Source: Typhlomys cinereus (lineage: Eukaryota; Chordata; Mammalia; Rodentia; Platacanthomyidae). From it: a DNA stretch of 64,000 bases. Within the stretch, counting starts at the first letter, position 1, and each line of letters opens with the position of its first letter. The notes beneath the pieces were generated by a model, which worked only from the letters and a program-made list of their open reading frames with translations, was not told the origin of the DNA and searched no databases. The stretch lies in NCBI GenBank assembly GCA_023101885.1, contig JALPQD010000007.1, forward strand, positions 2,562,124 through 2,626,123, in the 5' to 3' direction. This document shows, in pieces, positions 47,501 to 59,114 of the stretch. The position numbers and the translations under genes were made by a program.

Positions 47501-48964
47501 GGAACTCTCCTACATTGCTGGTGGGAATGCAGGCTCATACAACCACTCTGGTGAGCTGTCTGGAGATTCTTAAAGAAATTAAAGATTGAAATGCCATATG
47601 ACCCTGCTATTCCACTTTTGGGAATAACCCCCCATGCAGCAGAGGTCTACCTCGACAGCACAAGCGCGACCATGTTCATAGCAGCACTGTTTACAATAGC
47701 AAAGTCATGGAATCAACCCAAATGTCCAACAGTTGACGAGTGGATAAGGAAAATTTGGTACATCTATACAATGGAGTGCTACTAAGCCATCAAAAAGGAT
47801 TAATTACTGGAATTTGCCGGGAAATGGATGCTATTAGAAACAATTATATTAAGTGAAGTATCCCAGATCCAGAAAATTAAGCAGCATATGTACTCCCCAA
47901 TAGGTGGCTCCTACTACCAAACCCACCCAGCACAACTAGAGACACTCAAAGATAAATCTCTGTAATACCCACAGTAATTGCAAGGATTATGAACAGGAAG
48001 GATGGGGTAGGAGGGCCACACCAGAAACAAGGAGAGAGGAGACCATATTACAGCAGAGAAAATAGGCCTCCATCAAGGACTGCAAGTAAGTAATGAGAAA
48101 TCTGGTTAATTTCACAGACTTTCGTTCCTGATCATTTACAACTGAGGGGGTATGATCTCACCAGAAGGGGAAGGCGTATAGTCTGGCAGATAGAAAGTAA
48201 CCATTTTGCAAATGGGTGATTGACCCCTCCCTCACTGCGGTTTCCTACTTTTATTACATCTACCTTTGAATATACTCTTATAACAAGACTCTAATTTAAC
48301 AGCTTTTATCTCTGGCCAGGGGGTGACATCCAATACCCATCAGCATGGAGTGAAGGGCATTGCAGGAGCAGCAAAACTGCAAAAGAAAATCAACAAACCA
48401 TAATCCAGAACTTCAGAGACTCTATATCAACCACTTAGAACTAGGCCAGCCTAATCTCTCCCCATCATGAAGCTCAGGGAAATTCGCTGAAGAGGAGGTG
48501 GTAAGATTGTAAGAGCACAAGGATGAGAGGAGCAATGATATGCAAGATACTCCACATAAGTTAGGGCTGAAGCAATCATAATTGGACTTTGCATGCCCTA
48601 CGCAATGTCCAACACACTATTGACCTCACGAAGTCTAGCATTTGCTAAAGGCACCAAGATCCTTGGAGGCAAGGGATTGACAGCCATAGTAGTGGTCCTA
48701 TGCTTAAGGGGAACACGGGAAGGGGTTCAGGGAAATGCCACTGGGTCCTTGTACGTCATCGGAGAGGAGGACCCAGTGGAGATTCTGGCATGCACATTAA
48801 AGGATTCTCCGGGGATTGGGGGGGAGGCACTGGGGGATGAGGAGGGAAGGGTGAGGGTAGGGGGAGCAGGGGTGTCGGGGGGGGGGAGGGAGGGAGGGAG
48901 GGAACTGGTGTACCTATTAAGTTTGTATGAGCAGAAATAATAATAAAAAATGTAAAAAAAAAAA
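47501..48964 (+). mobile_element. E5: 5'-truncated L1 (ORF2 C terminus and 3' UTR)
   Basis: Starts in the ORF2 Cys/His region ('ggaactctcctacattgctg'). It includes the last 65 codons of a frame starting '[14 protein letters not shown]' (47591-47785) that stops early (TCA to TAA). It then has a complete 3' UTR with a G-rich tract and A tail. It keeps the 31-bp 3' UTR segment (about 47948-47978) that E1 and E3 lack. It lies inside a 15-bp perfect TSD. Confidence 0.95.
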
Positions 48965-49215
48965 AAGAGATAAACCTCAAGTGTTATTCCTCCTCAGGCA
49001 CTAAGTATGTGCCTTCTTCCTTGAAACAAGGTCTCCACTGAGACCTCAGTCTCTCTCACCAAATTAGCTAGATGAATGGTCAGTGAGCCCAAGGACCCGC
49101 CTGTTCTCCTCCCCCAAAGTGCTGTGTTACAAGATCCCACCAAGGCTCATACTCAGGCCTTCATGATTGTGCAGCAAGCCCTTTGCAGACGGAGCTGCTT
49201 CCCCCAGTCTGTCTT
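48965..49215 (-). mobile_element. B3-type SINE, minus strand, right part
   Basis: Continues the SINE from 47500: 'aagtgttattcctcctcagg', 'aaacaaggtctccactgaga', 'gtcagtgagcccaaggaccc', 'gtgctgtgttacaagatccc', and the reversed head ending near 'gagctgcttcccccagtctg'. Its first 15 bp are the E5 TSD copy. Confidence 0.65.
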
Positions 49216-50962
49216 GTTTATATCTAAATAACCTCAATTTGAGCAGACCATCTGAGTGTTTCCTTTTGCTTGTGAGGCGCCTGGGCTAGAGGAAGCCTAG
49301 GATGGTGTTTCTTGAGAGTACTCTGAGCTTCATTGGCTGTGATAACAAGCTAGCTCTGCAGTTCTGGGATAGCACATATGAAATGCTGTAGTCACGGTGC
49401 AGACACACAAGGAAAACATTTACTTTTCCCATTGTGGACTTCTGGAACTTTCTTGCCAATTCTTTCTTTTTTAATTTGTTTGTTTTTGTTTCTTACATGA
49501 ATTTAGTGAATTTATATAATAAACGCTTCTGGAATTTTCTGCAAAATGTAGGAAAAGCATAGCTCAGGCGGGAATTCTAGGCACTTGACTTAGGAATCTG
49601 TCCTTTGGCACTGAAGCAGCTGATATCAAGTATGAAATCACACTTACCTACAGGTGAAACCTGATAGACTTGACCTAAATTATTAATTCTTTCTATCCAA
49701 GAAAATTGGATAAGTTTGTGTGAACATAGGTTTTATTTTAATTTCTTTAATACTTTGCATTGTCGATAAATAAATTGGTAAGGCACTCATAAAAAATATA
49801 AAAATCTACCAATTTTATTTTTCTAGGTATTTGATGTTTTTGAAATAGTTTGTGTGTTATAATATTTAAAATTATCTCCATTTACTTGTTGGCATATAAA
49901 AACAATCGTTGGCAAGAAATTGGCTCATTTCCACAATTCCTAGTATATCTCATATAAAATCTAATATTTGTTTGTGATTCCTTTGGATTGTCCATAAATA
50001 CAACCTGTACAGAAAGGGATAGTTTTTCCTTTCCACTTTGCCTTACTCATAAAGTATGGAAAGAAATGCTTTTAGCACCACAGAATTAAATGTACTTTTT
50101 TTTTAACTTTTGTAGATATCCATTAGAACCTGTATTAAGTTCCCTTTCATTGTTAATGTGAAGAGTGAGCTATTGTAACACCACATATCAGAAATTTTTC
50201 TACGAATAATGGAAATACCAAATAATTATTTGCATGTTGAAATTATGGAATCACAGTATTGAATTATGCTAATTACTTACTGTTAACCTTCAAATTAGTG
50301 AGGAAAACATGGACACCAATAATAGCCTGTATACTCAAATTAAAGTTTAATCATATTCTAGCTGTGTATGATTCTGACCACAGCAATTCTAGGCTTGAGT
50401 TTCTTAACAGGATATGATAGTAAAGCTTACCTTGTGTTTCTCAGAGACTGAACCAAAAATTCATATCCAGAATTCATTGTAATGATAAGGCTGCACTAGA
50501 TGCTTGATGAGCATTTGCTATTACTATCACTGTAATTATCACTTGAAACATGACCAAACTTGAAACTGACCATGTCTTTCACTTTTTTCAGCTTATGTGT
50601 AATAAGAGCACTTCTTCCAGTGGCACTGATCAAGCGATGTTTCACCAAGACTACCTGCTTCATACTCTGTTTTGCTCGTATAATTCACTATGGAAATAAA
50701 GGTGATACTGATGGTTTATACAATATTTGCTATTGACACCAAAAATAATTAAATGGATTCTATAATGTAGCATAGCCTTACTACTGTTTTCTGCAGATAT
50801 ATTTAGATAGTCTCTTAAATTAATATAAGCCTCCTGATTCACACATTTGGCAAGAAATAGAAAAGTTCATTGTAAGTGTAGCATTTACCTGAAACAAACA
50901 TTAAGCAAATATCTGTGGTTTCATACGAACTCAGAGACACAGATGATGAGCTTCACCTGTCC
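49216..50962. other. No gene seen; AT-rich unique DNA
   Basis: No recognised repeat over 1.7 kb, which makes this one of the longest apparently repeat-free intervals. No exon is supported. Confidence 0.45.
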
Positions 50963-50975
50963 TCATTCACTTCTT

Positions 50976-51482
50976 TTTTTATTACACATTTTATTTTTGC
51001 CAATCATACAAGCTCAATAGGTACCCCTTTCTTCCAGCTCTCCCCTCCCTTCCCCCATCATCCCCCATTTCACTCTCCCCTTTTTTCCTCCTTCCTTTCA
51101 CCCCCTTTCTCCCTCCCCCTCTCCAGGTGCCTACCACTTCCTCCCTCCTTTCCCAAAGAGTATCCTTTATGTGGACACTGAACCTCCCTTCGAGTCCTCT
51201 ATCCTAGTGAGGGTTCAAGACTCAGTGGCACAGCTGAGGGCCCCTTCTTGGGCTTCCCCCTAGCACGGGAACTCTATTATGACTGTTTTACCCTTTGTCT
51301 CTAAGGATCCTACTGCCTAAGGCCTTCTCCCCTGTGATCCATGCTAGACTTTGGGGGGGGGGGTCATTGACATGTCAGCCATTGTACGGGTCAGGCAAAG
51401 TTCAATTACATTGTGCTATATCCTGGCTGCTGCAGCCCTGACTTGTGTGAAGTATCTTGCATATCATTGGTCCTCCTCCATA
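50976..51482 (-). mobile_element. Older 5'-truncated L1 3' end, minus strand
   Basis: A T run, reversed 'gccaatcatacaagctcaat', a pyrimidine tract and 3' UTR text to about 51482. 13-bp duplications 'tcattcacttctt' lie at 50963-50975 and 51483-51495. Contains a G10 run near 51353-51362. More diverged than 4551-5087. Confidence 0.9.
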
Positions 51483-51495
51483 TCATTCACTTCTT

Positions 51496-53091
51496 GACTC
51501 TCCCTGAAGCCCAGTGAGATAAAAGGACTTCAGTGATTGATAGGAAAGAAGACAGAGAATAATCATGTTTTCTAAATGACTGGGGGAAAGATGGAGTTAT
51601 AACTGACTATAGACTTGCCAGTCTTATCTCATTCCTTGTTATAAGGAGTCCTTGATGAGGTTGACAGATCCTCTTTGCAGATGAACCTATTGAAACATTT
51701 GTTTAGATGACCCATTGATAGATGACTCTTGTCAATATGTGATATCTCCACTATACCTCCATTTTGTGAAATGCTATTTAATGATCCATTTTGTATTTAA
51801 AGATATTAGTTTGGTAGAGAGGGACTGATATAAATGTTTCAGAGTAGCAATTAGACATTTCAGGGTCATTCAGAAGTCTCCCTTAAGACTACCTCTCCAT
51901 AGTTCACCACCAATATGCTCATTTCAAAAATATAAATTTTATCATGTCACGCCTTACTATAACTATGTGATAGTTATTTTTGATAACTAAGATAATTCCC
52001 ACATATGTAAATATATACAGATAAGCATTTCCTGGCTTTCCTGTTTGTTTCTGATCTGAAATATCACTACTGATATGCTCATGTTCTGTGCAGCCAAACT
52101 ACACCCATCTAAAATATAGATGGAAAACTTGCCCAGCCTTCTCTGTGAAAACAGACTACCAACCAAAATAAATGGCAAAATAACCATAAGACCCAGGGAT
52201 ATAAAAATCTTTGCTGACTCTAAAGTTATGAGACTGAGTCACCAAATAGCCATAACCTACAAAGTTGGCAAATTCATAGAGCAGAGGAATCTGCCAACAT
52301 GGACCCGAGACTGGGGAACACAGAAGCTAACTATGACCAAATACACAAAGGACTTGTGTTCAGTGTGGGATGCTGAGTCCTTCTAGCAAGAAGTGCTGAA
52401 CTGAGGAGGAGACTTGGATGAGCTTGTTTAGCTAGAGAATGTCACAGAGTTCATCTCATGGTATAAGTGGAGTCACTGTGAGCTTTCTAAGGTAAGAGCT
52501 CAACCTGTGTAGAGATCATAGACTAAATCTTCATTGAAGAAGACAAAGATCCTAGTGACAAATAAAAGAGAAAACTCACAAAAACAGAGGAGGCATAGTT
52601 CAAAGTCTAAGGGCTGTTTTTTGAATATTTCGTAGCAGTCATGTGAGGAGATCTAAAGCTGTGGATCTGGGAAGGCTGCACTCCTTATTTCATTAAGTTA
52701 TATACTAACAATGAGTTTACGTTCTTCCCTTTCCTCTCCCTCCCACATCTCCACCCTCCCTTCAGTTCAGCAATCGGATCATGTCTCTCTTGCTCTCATG
52801 CCCCTCTGCTTGTCTTATGAACAGAGTGCATCACATGTGTTTGGCACATAACAAATGAAAAAAAAAAAGGCAAATCAATTTCCAGTGCAAGCCTATGCCA
52901 TTTCTTCAAAATTAAGAATGGAAAGAAAATAATAAAACGTTTAGCCCACTATTTTCAAAACAGCTTATCATTTTAAGCATGCAATGGAAGCCAGAAACAT
53001 AGAGCAAAAACAACAAGATGGATTTTAAAGTTGACAGCAGATAGCAGCAAGCGATGGGAAGACAGATGATAGGAAAGTTAAAGAAAGAGAA
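51496..53091. other. No gene seen
   Basis: Unique-looking DNA. The 88-codon frame at 52120-52386 has no recognisable domain. Confidence 0.45.
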
Positions 53092-53195
53092 GCGGGACTT
53101 GGTGCTGCAACCCCAGCACTTGAGAAGTGGAATGGGAGAGCCAGAGGTCAAATATCAGCCTTGGCTATCAGCCTGGACCATTTAAGTCCTAATTT
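53092..53195 (+). mobile_element. B1-like SINE fragment
   Basis: 'gcgggacttggtgctgcaac', 'cccagcacttgagaagtgga' and 'gccagaggtcaaatatcagc' follow the 5' half of a B1 (7SL-derived) SINE. Confidence 0.65.
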
Positions 53196-53515
53196 CAAGG
53201 AAAGGTCATTTCCAAAGGGAAGATTATTCTAGGAAACATGAGACGACATGAATAGCAAAAGACAGCACCTCCACAACAGAATGGAAAAGATGCTGCAAAA
53301 TCAGTCTTCAAATGCAGAAAGAAGCTAAAGTGATAAAAGTGACACACTTAAAAGAGTGTATAGCAGTTCATTCATAGAAATAAGGACTTGTAAACAGCTC
53401 GAAGCAATGAGAAAGGTGCATTTTGTAAGTCACTTTTAATTTTCTAAAACAAAGATTTTAATTCTGAACATCAAAAACATACACCAAGATTTTCAAGTAA
53501 GAATATTGGTCTTTA
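53196..53515. other. No gene seen
   Basis: Unrecognised sequence. Confidence 0.4.
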
Positions 53516-53532
53516 AAAAATTATTCATAAGG

Positions 53533-53794
53533 GGGCTGGAGAGATGGCTCAAAGGTTAAGACTGCCACAAGCAGAAGGTCTTGATCTCAGATCCCAGGTC
53601 CTGCGTAAAAACACCCGCAGAAATGGCGGTGGCTTGCACTTCCGGCTCTGATGGCAGAGCCTGGGAAATCCCAGAGGGAAGCAAGGAGATAGAAGCAATC
53701 CAAGATGATTCCCAAAGACACCCTTTGGTCCTCCACAGGGACACAAAGTACCCTCTGGTACTTTGCATACACATCACACTTGCGCGTGCATGCA

Positions 53795-53838
<44 letters not shown>

Positions 53839-53855
53839 ATAAGTAAAATATTTTT
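53533..53855 (+). mobile_element. B2-like SINE with TSDs
   Basis: The head 'ggggctggagagatggctca', the B-box region 'ggtcttgatctcagatccca', a body, (CA)n at 53800-53834 and an A-rich tail. Flanking 18-bp duplications at 53516-53533 and 53856-53873 ('ttattcataaggg' against 'ttattcctaaggg') differ at one base. Same family as 30062-30375 but an older variant. Confidence 0.92.
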
Positions 53856-53873
53856 AAAAATTATTCCTAAGGG

Positions 53874-54631
53874 AGCAAAGATCATATTGATTTGAGAACT
53901 TCTGACACAAGAGCCTGAAACTTATAGGACATGAAATATTAATCATCCTAACAGAAAAGCTTTGCAAAGGAAGAGCATGCTTAGTCACCTAATAAAATGT
54001 TGAAGAAATAAGAACGACCACTTCCCATTTTAGGAAGGAAAAGCAATGTTCATTATTATATAAAATTACATAAAAACACAATACAAGGTCTTTAAGAGAA
54101 ATGAAAGTTAAGTCGACCTTGACAAGCAATTTTTCTGGACTCTTTTCTTGCTTTGGGAAATTTCAGCTCATCCACTTACTCTTTTGGCGAAAGTGCAAGA
54201 AAACAGATATCCATCGTATATTGCCAGTAGCAATGCCAAAGGCTCTGAGCCCTGGAGAAAGAGGACTTGGCAGCAGCTAGCAGAATCAGATATGCAAGTC
54301 CTCTTTAGTCCAGCAATGCTGCTGGCAGAAAGCTATCACGGAGATACATGGCCGTGTTTATGACAAAGATGTATGCACAGAGGTATTTATTGGACCAGGA
54401 CTTGTGAGCGTAAAGGAGTTGTAATTTAACCATTCAACAAAGACAGCTGAAAAATTACACAATGGACTACCGTGTAGCTATAAAATAAGGATTTTATAGA
54501 TACCCACATGAAAACATGAAAGATAAGAAAAGTATGTTTGAGTATGCACAGAATTTTGAAAAATAGGCCACTAGAAAATGTGCCTTTGGTTCAGGATGTG
54601 AGATCTGTGAAACCCAACATAAAACAGATCA
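53874..54631. other. No gene seen
   Basis: Unrecognised sequence. Confidence 0.45.
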
Positions 54632-54848
54632 GGGGCTAGGGAGAGGGTTCAGTTGGTAAAGCGCTTGCTGGGCAAGCATCAGGATCTGAATTCAAGTCTC
54701 AGGACTCAGGTAACAAGTCAGGCATAGGGATACATAACTGTAATCCCAAGGATGGGAATGTGGGAGACAAGAGGGTCCCAGATACCTGCTGGGCAGCTAG
54801 GTTACAGAGCTGAAGAGCTCCAGGTTCAGTGAGATACTCTGCCAGTCT
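54632..54848 (+). mobile_element. B3-type SINE
   Basis: 'ggggctagggagagggttca', 'ggtaaagcgcttgctgggca', 'gcatcaggatctgaattcaa', 'gtaatcccaaggatgggaat' and 'gctccaggttcagtgagata' appear in the order of a B3 SINE. Its tail has expanded into the purine tract that follows. Confidence 0.75.
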
Positions 54849-54854
54849 GATTTG

Positions 54855-55200
54855 AAAGAAAGGAAGGGATGAAGGGAGAAAAGGAGGGAGAGATAGAGAG
54901 ATAGTGAAGGAAGGAAAGGAAAAGAAAGAGAGAGGAAGGAAGTAAGGAAGGAAGGGAGGGAAGGAGGGAGGCAGGAAGGGAGGGAGGGAGGAAGGGAGGA
55001 AGGGAGGAAGGGAGGAAGGGAGGAAGGAAGAAAAAGGAAGAAAAAGGAAGGAAGGAAGGAAGGAAGGAAGGAAGGAAGGAAGGAATGGAGGGAGGGAGGG
55101 AGGGAGGGAGGAGGGAGGGAGGGAGGGAGGGAGGGAGGAAGGAAGGGAGGGAGGAAGGGAGGGAGGGAGGAAGGGAGGAAAAGAAAGAAAGAAACAAAGC

Positions 55201-55238
<38 letters not shown>

Positions 55239-55247
55239 CAAAGCTAG
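54855..55247 (+). repeat. Long purine tract: GGAA/GGGA units then AAAGAAAC units
   Basis: About 330 bp of GGAAGG, GGGA and GGAGGGAG units, followed at about 55180-55247 by 'aagaaagaaacaa' units. It is almost free of pyrimidines up to 55190. The 180- and 192-codon Pro/Ser/Leu-rich minus-strand frames are repeat translations. Confidence 0.96.
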
Positions 55248-55898
55248 CTAATGTGGAAAATGATACAGGAAGAAGTGAATACCCAACATTTACTTCAGAT
55301 TCCAAATGTGAATGAATAAGTATATGAACCTTCACATACATGTACACAAATAATTGCATACATGCAAATATAATGAATAAATAAATAACACACCAAATGC
55401 ACAAGAATAAATGAATTCCTAGTCTATATAAAATGAAATAAGAGCCCTTAGAAAGAAGGCCAAGGTATCCACTTTTTTACTTTGGAAATCAAGCATCTAC
55501 CCTCTTTTCCTAGCCAAATTATTTTAGAATAGCCAAAAAGCTTATACAAGTAGTTCGACTTTTTAGCTATGTTTCCTGCATGAGTGAATGATGTTGTAAT
55601 TATAATATTGATGTCTTACAGTTTCTGCTCAAATAATTGATCAATGTCACATTCATCAGCAAGTTTTAGCATCACAGAAATTAAGATGGCTATGTGAATT
55701 CTCAGGGTGTGCTATGCATACTTGTGAAGGAATGAGGACATGGAGCCCAAACCAATGTAGTTTCTATGTCTGTGCATTTGAAAGGAATTCAGTGGAAGAT
55801 GTGATAAAACAGTCTTGCAGAAGCAGACTTTTAATTCATTCTGGGGACTCATGAAGCACAAGGTGTGTTTTTATATTAATATAGAAACTGAAACACAG
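55248..55898. other. No gene seen
   Basis: AT-rich DNA up to the E3 5' end. Confidence 0.45.
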
Positions 55899-56301
55899 CC
55901 CTTTACACCCCACCCCGCTCCGCCGGTCGGGACCCGCCGGGCCTCACCCCGCGCCCTAGGTGAGTCCCCGTTCGGGCCCCTCCCACCAGGACCCCAGGTC
56001 AGCCCACAGGGATCCGGCTCTGACTCCCACCATCCAGCCGGGAGCCGCGGCGCAGGGCCGAGGGACGAGGAGGACCTCCCCCTGCGCCCGGGCCCCGCCC
56101 CAGCTGCCCTCGGGTTAAATAGCTCCACGCCGACGCGCCCATCCTCCCTTTACACCCCACCCGGCTCTGCAGGTCAGGACCTGCGTGTGGTCCAGCCGGG
56201 CCTCACCCCGAGACCTAGGTAAGTCTCCGCCCGCGTCCGCCCACCAGGACCCCAGGGCAAATAATTCAGTTTAGTGAAATTGAGAGATCTTAAGAGTTAA
56301 A
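55899..56301 (+). promoter_or_regulatory. E3 5' UTR, tandem monomers
   Basis: Units start 'ccctttacacccc' at 55899 and 56146, a 247-bp period. The first carries 'gggttaaatagctccacgcc'; both carry 'ccaccaggaccccagg'. CpG-dense. The element starts at the same base as E1, so it reached a true 5' end rather than being truncated. Confidence 0.86.
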
Positions 56302-57369
56302 ATGACAATGCCAAAGTCAAAGTGCAAATCCATGAGAAGCAACACTCAAGTAAACAAATTTCCCACTGAAGAAATTAATCCCATAATGTTAGACTCCAAC
56401 AAGAACAAACCCGCGGAAAAAGGCCAAGAAAGCCTCACCCAGGAAAAAGTCTTTCAAAATATGATCATTACCATGTTCGATACTATGAAAGAGGAAATCA
56501 GGGAGGAATTACATAATCGAATAAATCGCTTTGAAGAGGAACACAACAGACATCTAGAGTTGAGAAAAACAGTGCAAGAAACAAAAACTGGCATAGAGCA
56601 GTTAAAACAAACTCAAGCAGAATTTAAAACTGAGCTAAAAGACAAGTTATCTTCAACCCAGAATGCCACAGAGAGTCTTATCAACAGAACTAATGAAGCA
56701 GAAAACAGAATTTCAGACCTTGAAGATAAAGTGGGAGTACTAACCAGCTCAATGGAAGAGGTTGTTAAAGCCAAAAAGATACTTGAGAGAAATATCCAAG
56801 AGATATGGGACACCCTGAAGAAGCCTAACATGCGTATTCATGGAATACCGGAGCAAGAATCTCAAAATACCAACCCTGAGGAAATTTTTCAAACGATCAT
56901 CAAGGAAAACTTTCCTCATCTAAAAAAAGAGAGGCCCATCCATATACAAGAGGCATTCCGCACCCCAAACAGATACGACCAAAAAAGAAGCACGCCGCAG
57001 CAAATAATAGTTAAAACACTCCACATTCATGATAAAGAACTGGTGCTGAGAGCTTCAAGGGAGAAAAAACAAGTCACTTTTAAAGGTAAACCTATTAAAA
57101 TAACAAATGACTTCTCAGTCGAAACAGTAAAAGCAAGAAGAGCTTGGAGAGATATACTTCAAGTATTGAATGAGCAAAAATGTAAACCCAGGCTGATTTA
57201 CCCTGCAAAACTATCTGTCATGATTGAGGGAGAAAGAAAAATTTTCCAGCACAAAGACAACTTGAAGGGATACATGTCCACCAAACCAGGCCTTCAAAAT
57301 ATGCTAGAAATGATACTCAAGCGTGAAGAAAAAAACAGGCATATCCAGGAGAACAGAAGGCAAATATAA
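56302..57369 (+). CDS. L1 ORF1p, intact, in an ORF2-deleted element
   Basis: A 355-residue open frame with the same architecture as E1 ORF1: a basic N terminus, a coiled coil to about residue 160, an RRM-like domain, and a C-terminal domain with 'KARRAW' and 'YPAKLS'. It differs from the E1 protein by 17 substitutions, with one Ile gained near residue 28 and one Glu lost near residue 88. There is no stop or frameshift although its partner ORF2 is almost entirely gone. The protein would bind RNA and could act only with ORF2p supplied from elsewhere. Recent insertion explains its openness as well as selection would; expression is unknown. Confidence 0.95.
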   Translation: MTMPKSKCKSMRSNTQVNKFPTEEINPIMLDSNKNKPAEKGQESLTQEKVFQNMIITMFDTMKEEIREELHNRINRFEEEHNRHLELRKTVQETKTGIEQLKQTQAEFKTELKDKLSSTQNATESLINRTNEAENRISDLEDKVGVLTSSMEEVVKAKKILERNIQEIWDTLKKPNMRIHGIPEQESQNTNPEEIFQTIIKENFPHLKKERPIHIQEAFRTPNRYDQKRSTPQQIIVKTLHIHDKELVLRASREKKQVTFKGKPIKITNDFSVETVKARRAWRDILQVLNEQKCKPRLIYPAKLSVMIEGERKIFQHKDNLKGYMSTKPGLQNMLEMILKREEKNRHIQENRRQI

Positions 57370-57419
57370 CACCATTAAAAGTGAAGCAATATACTTATAA
57401 AAGCTACTAAACATAATAA

Positions 57420-57945
57420 ATGTCTGGAATTAATAGTTTCTCCATTATAACACTAAATGTTAATGGACTTAATTCACTGATCAAGAGACACAGATTACAA
57501 ACTTGGATTAAAAATCACAATCCATCAATCTGCTGCCTGCAGGAAACCCATCTCACTACAAAAGATAGGCACGCTCTAAAAATAAAAGGCTGGAGATTCT
57601 TAAAGAAATTAAAGATTGAAATGCCATATGACCCTGCTATTCCACTTTTGGGAATAACACCCCCATACAGCAGAGGTTCACCTCAATAGCACAAGCACGA
57701 CCATGTTCATAGCAGCACTGTTTACAATAGCAAAGTCATGGAATCAGCCCAAATGTCCAACAGTTGACGAGTGGATAAGGAAACTGTGGTACATCTATAC
57801 AATGGAGTACTACTCAGCCATCAAAAATAATGAACTACTGGAATTTGCCGGGAAATGGATGTCATTAGAAACAATTATATTAAGCGAAGTATCCCAGACC
57901 CAGAAAATTAAGTGCCGTATGTACTCCCTAATAGGTGGCTCCTAG
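57420..57945 (+). pseudogene. ORF2 deletion remnant (N terminus fused to C terminus)
   Basis: About 60 codons of endonuclease N terminus (with 'CLQETHL') run in frame at 57594-57600 ('ggctggagattc') into the final segment starting '[13 protein letters not shown]'. A 1-bp insertion in 'ataacacccccatac' then shifts frame; the second frame reaches the normal ORF2 end 'YSLIGGS' and stop at 57943-57945. The deleted part includes the catalytic endonuclease Asp/His motifs, all of the reverse transcriptase and most of the Cys/His region. The breakpoints share 'ctgg'. No enzyme activity is expected. Confidence 0.93.
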
Positions 57946-58809
57946 TACCAAACCCACCCAGCCCACCTAGAGACAGTAATTCTAAGGATTATGAACAGGA
58001 GGGATGGGGTAGGAGGGCCACACCAGAAACAAGGAGAGAAGGGAAAATAGGCCTCCACCAAGGACCCAAATAAGTAATGAGACATCTGATTAAGTTCACA
58101 GACTTTTGTTCCTGATCATTTACTACTGAGGGGGTGTGATCTCACCAGAAGAGGAGGGCATATAGTCTGGCAGATAAAAAGGGGTAACATACAATGCCCA
58201 CCAGGATGGAGTGAAGGGCATTGCAGGAGCAGCAAAACTGCAAATGAAAATCAACAAATCACAATCCAGAACTTCAGAGACTCTATATCAACCACCTAGA
58301 ACTAGGCCAGCTTAGTCTCTCCCCATCTTGAAGCTCAGGGAAATTTGCGGAAGAGGGGGCGGTAAGAGTGTAAGAGCAAAAGGATGGGAGGAGCAATGAT
58401 ATGTAAGATACTCTATACTAGTTAGGGCTGAAGCAGTCATAATTGGACTTTGCATGCCCTGCGCATTGTCCAACACATTATTGACCTCAGAAAGTCTAGC
58501 ATCTGCTAAAGGCACCAAGATCCTTGGAGGCAAGGGATTGGCAGCCACAGCAGTGTTCCTATACCTAAGGGGAACACGGGAAAGGGTTTAGGGAAAGGCC
58601 ACTGGGTCCTTGTACGTCATTGGAGAGGAGGGCCCAGAGGAAAATCAGACATGCACAAGAAAGGACTCTCTGGGAATTGGGGCGGGAGGCACTGGAGGAT
58701 GGGGAGGGAGAGGGGTGGGCAGGGGGAGCAGGGGGTACGGGGGGAGGAGGAGGGAGGGAGGGAACTGGTGTACCTAATAAGTTTGTATGAGCTGAAATTT
58801 AAAAAAAAA

Positions 58810-59114
58810 GGTTTGATCATACTTTATGTACCATGGGACTATTTTATTTGTGATTCCACAAATTCATACTTTAGAAATACAAAGTAAAACATAACATGAA
58901 GAAAATTATGTGACATCAGGGTTTTCTTTCAAATCAATCTGGTGATGGCAGTATCTCAGGGAGGGCATGACTAACACTTGGCTGTTTATGAGTTGATCCT
59001 GGTTGATACTGGTTGAGAGGGGCTCAGGTTTTGTATGTTTCCTCTACTTGAATTATACATACATATATATATTCCCAGTCTATATTTCCACATATATATA
59101 TTCCCAGTAGAAAC
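58810..59114. other. No gene seen
   Basis: Short unique stretch; 'cacatatatatattcccagt'-like text is repeated at 59065-59110. Confidence 0.45.

Larger units (their letters stand above)
55899..58809 (+). mobile_element. E3: internally deleted L1 with intact ORF1
   Basis: 5' monomers (55899-56301), a complete ORF1 (56302-57369), the first about 60 codons of ORF2 joined in frame to its C terminus (57420-57945), then a shortened 3' UTR and A tail. Against E1 it lacks about 3,290 bp of ORF2 (E1 14475-17764), 18 bp near E1 18232 and about 130 bp near E1 18370-18500. Same subfamily as E1. I find no convincing TSD: the left flank is 'gaaactgaaacacag', the right 'gtttgatcatactt'. Confidence 0.93.

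Noticed and set aside
54699..55404. 180- and 192-codon Pro/Leu/Ser-rich minus-strand frames
   Set aside because: They span a GGAA/GGGA repeat, which stays open in several frames by composition alone.
55899..58809. Splicing as the cause of the E3 internal deletion
   Set aside because: Junction placement gives GT...TG or non-GT ends in the copies here; a shared 'ctgg' explains it better.
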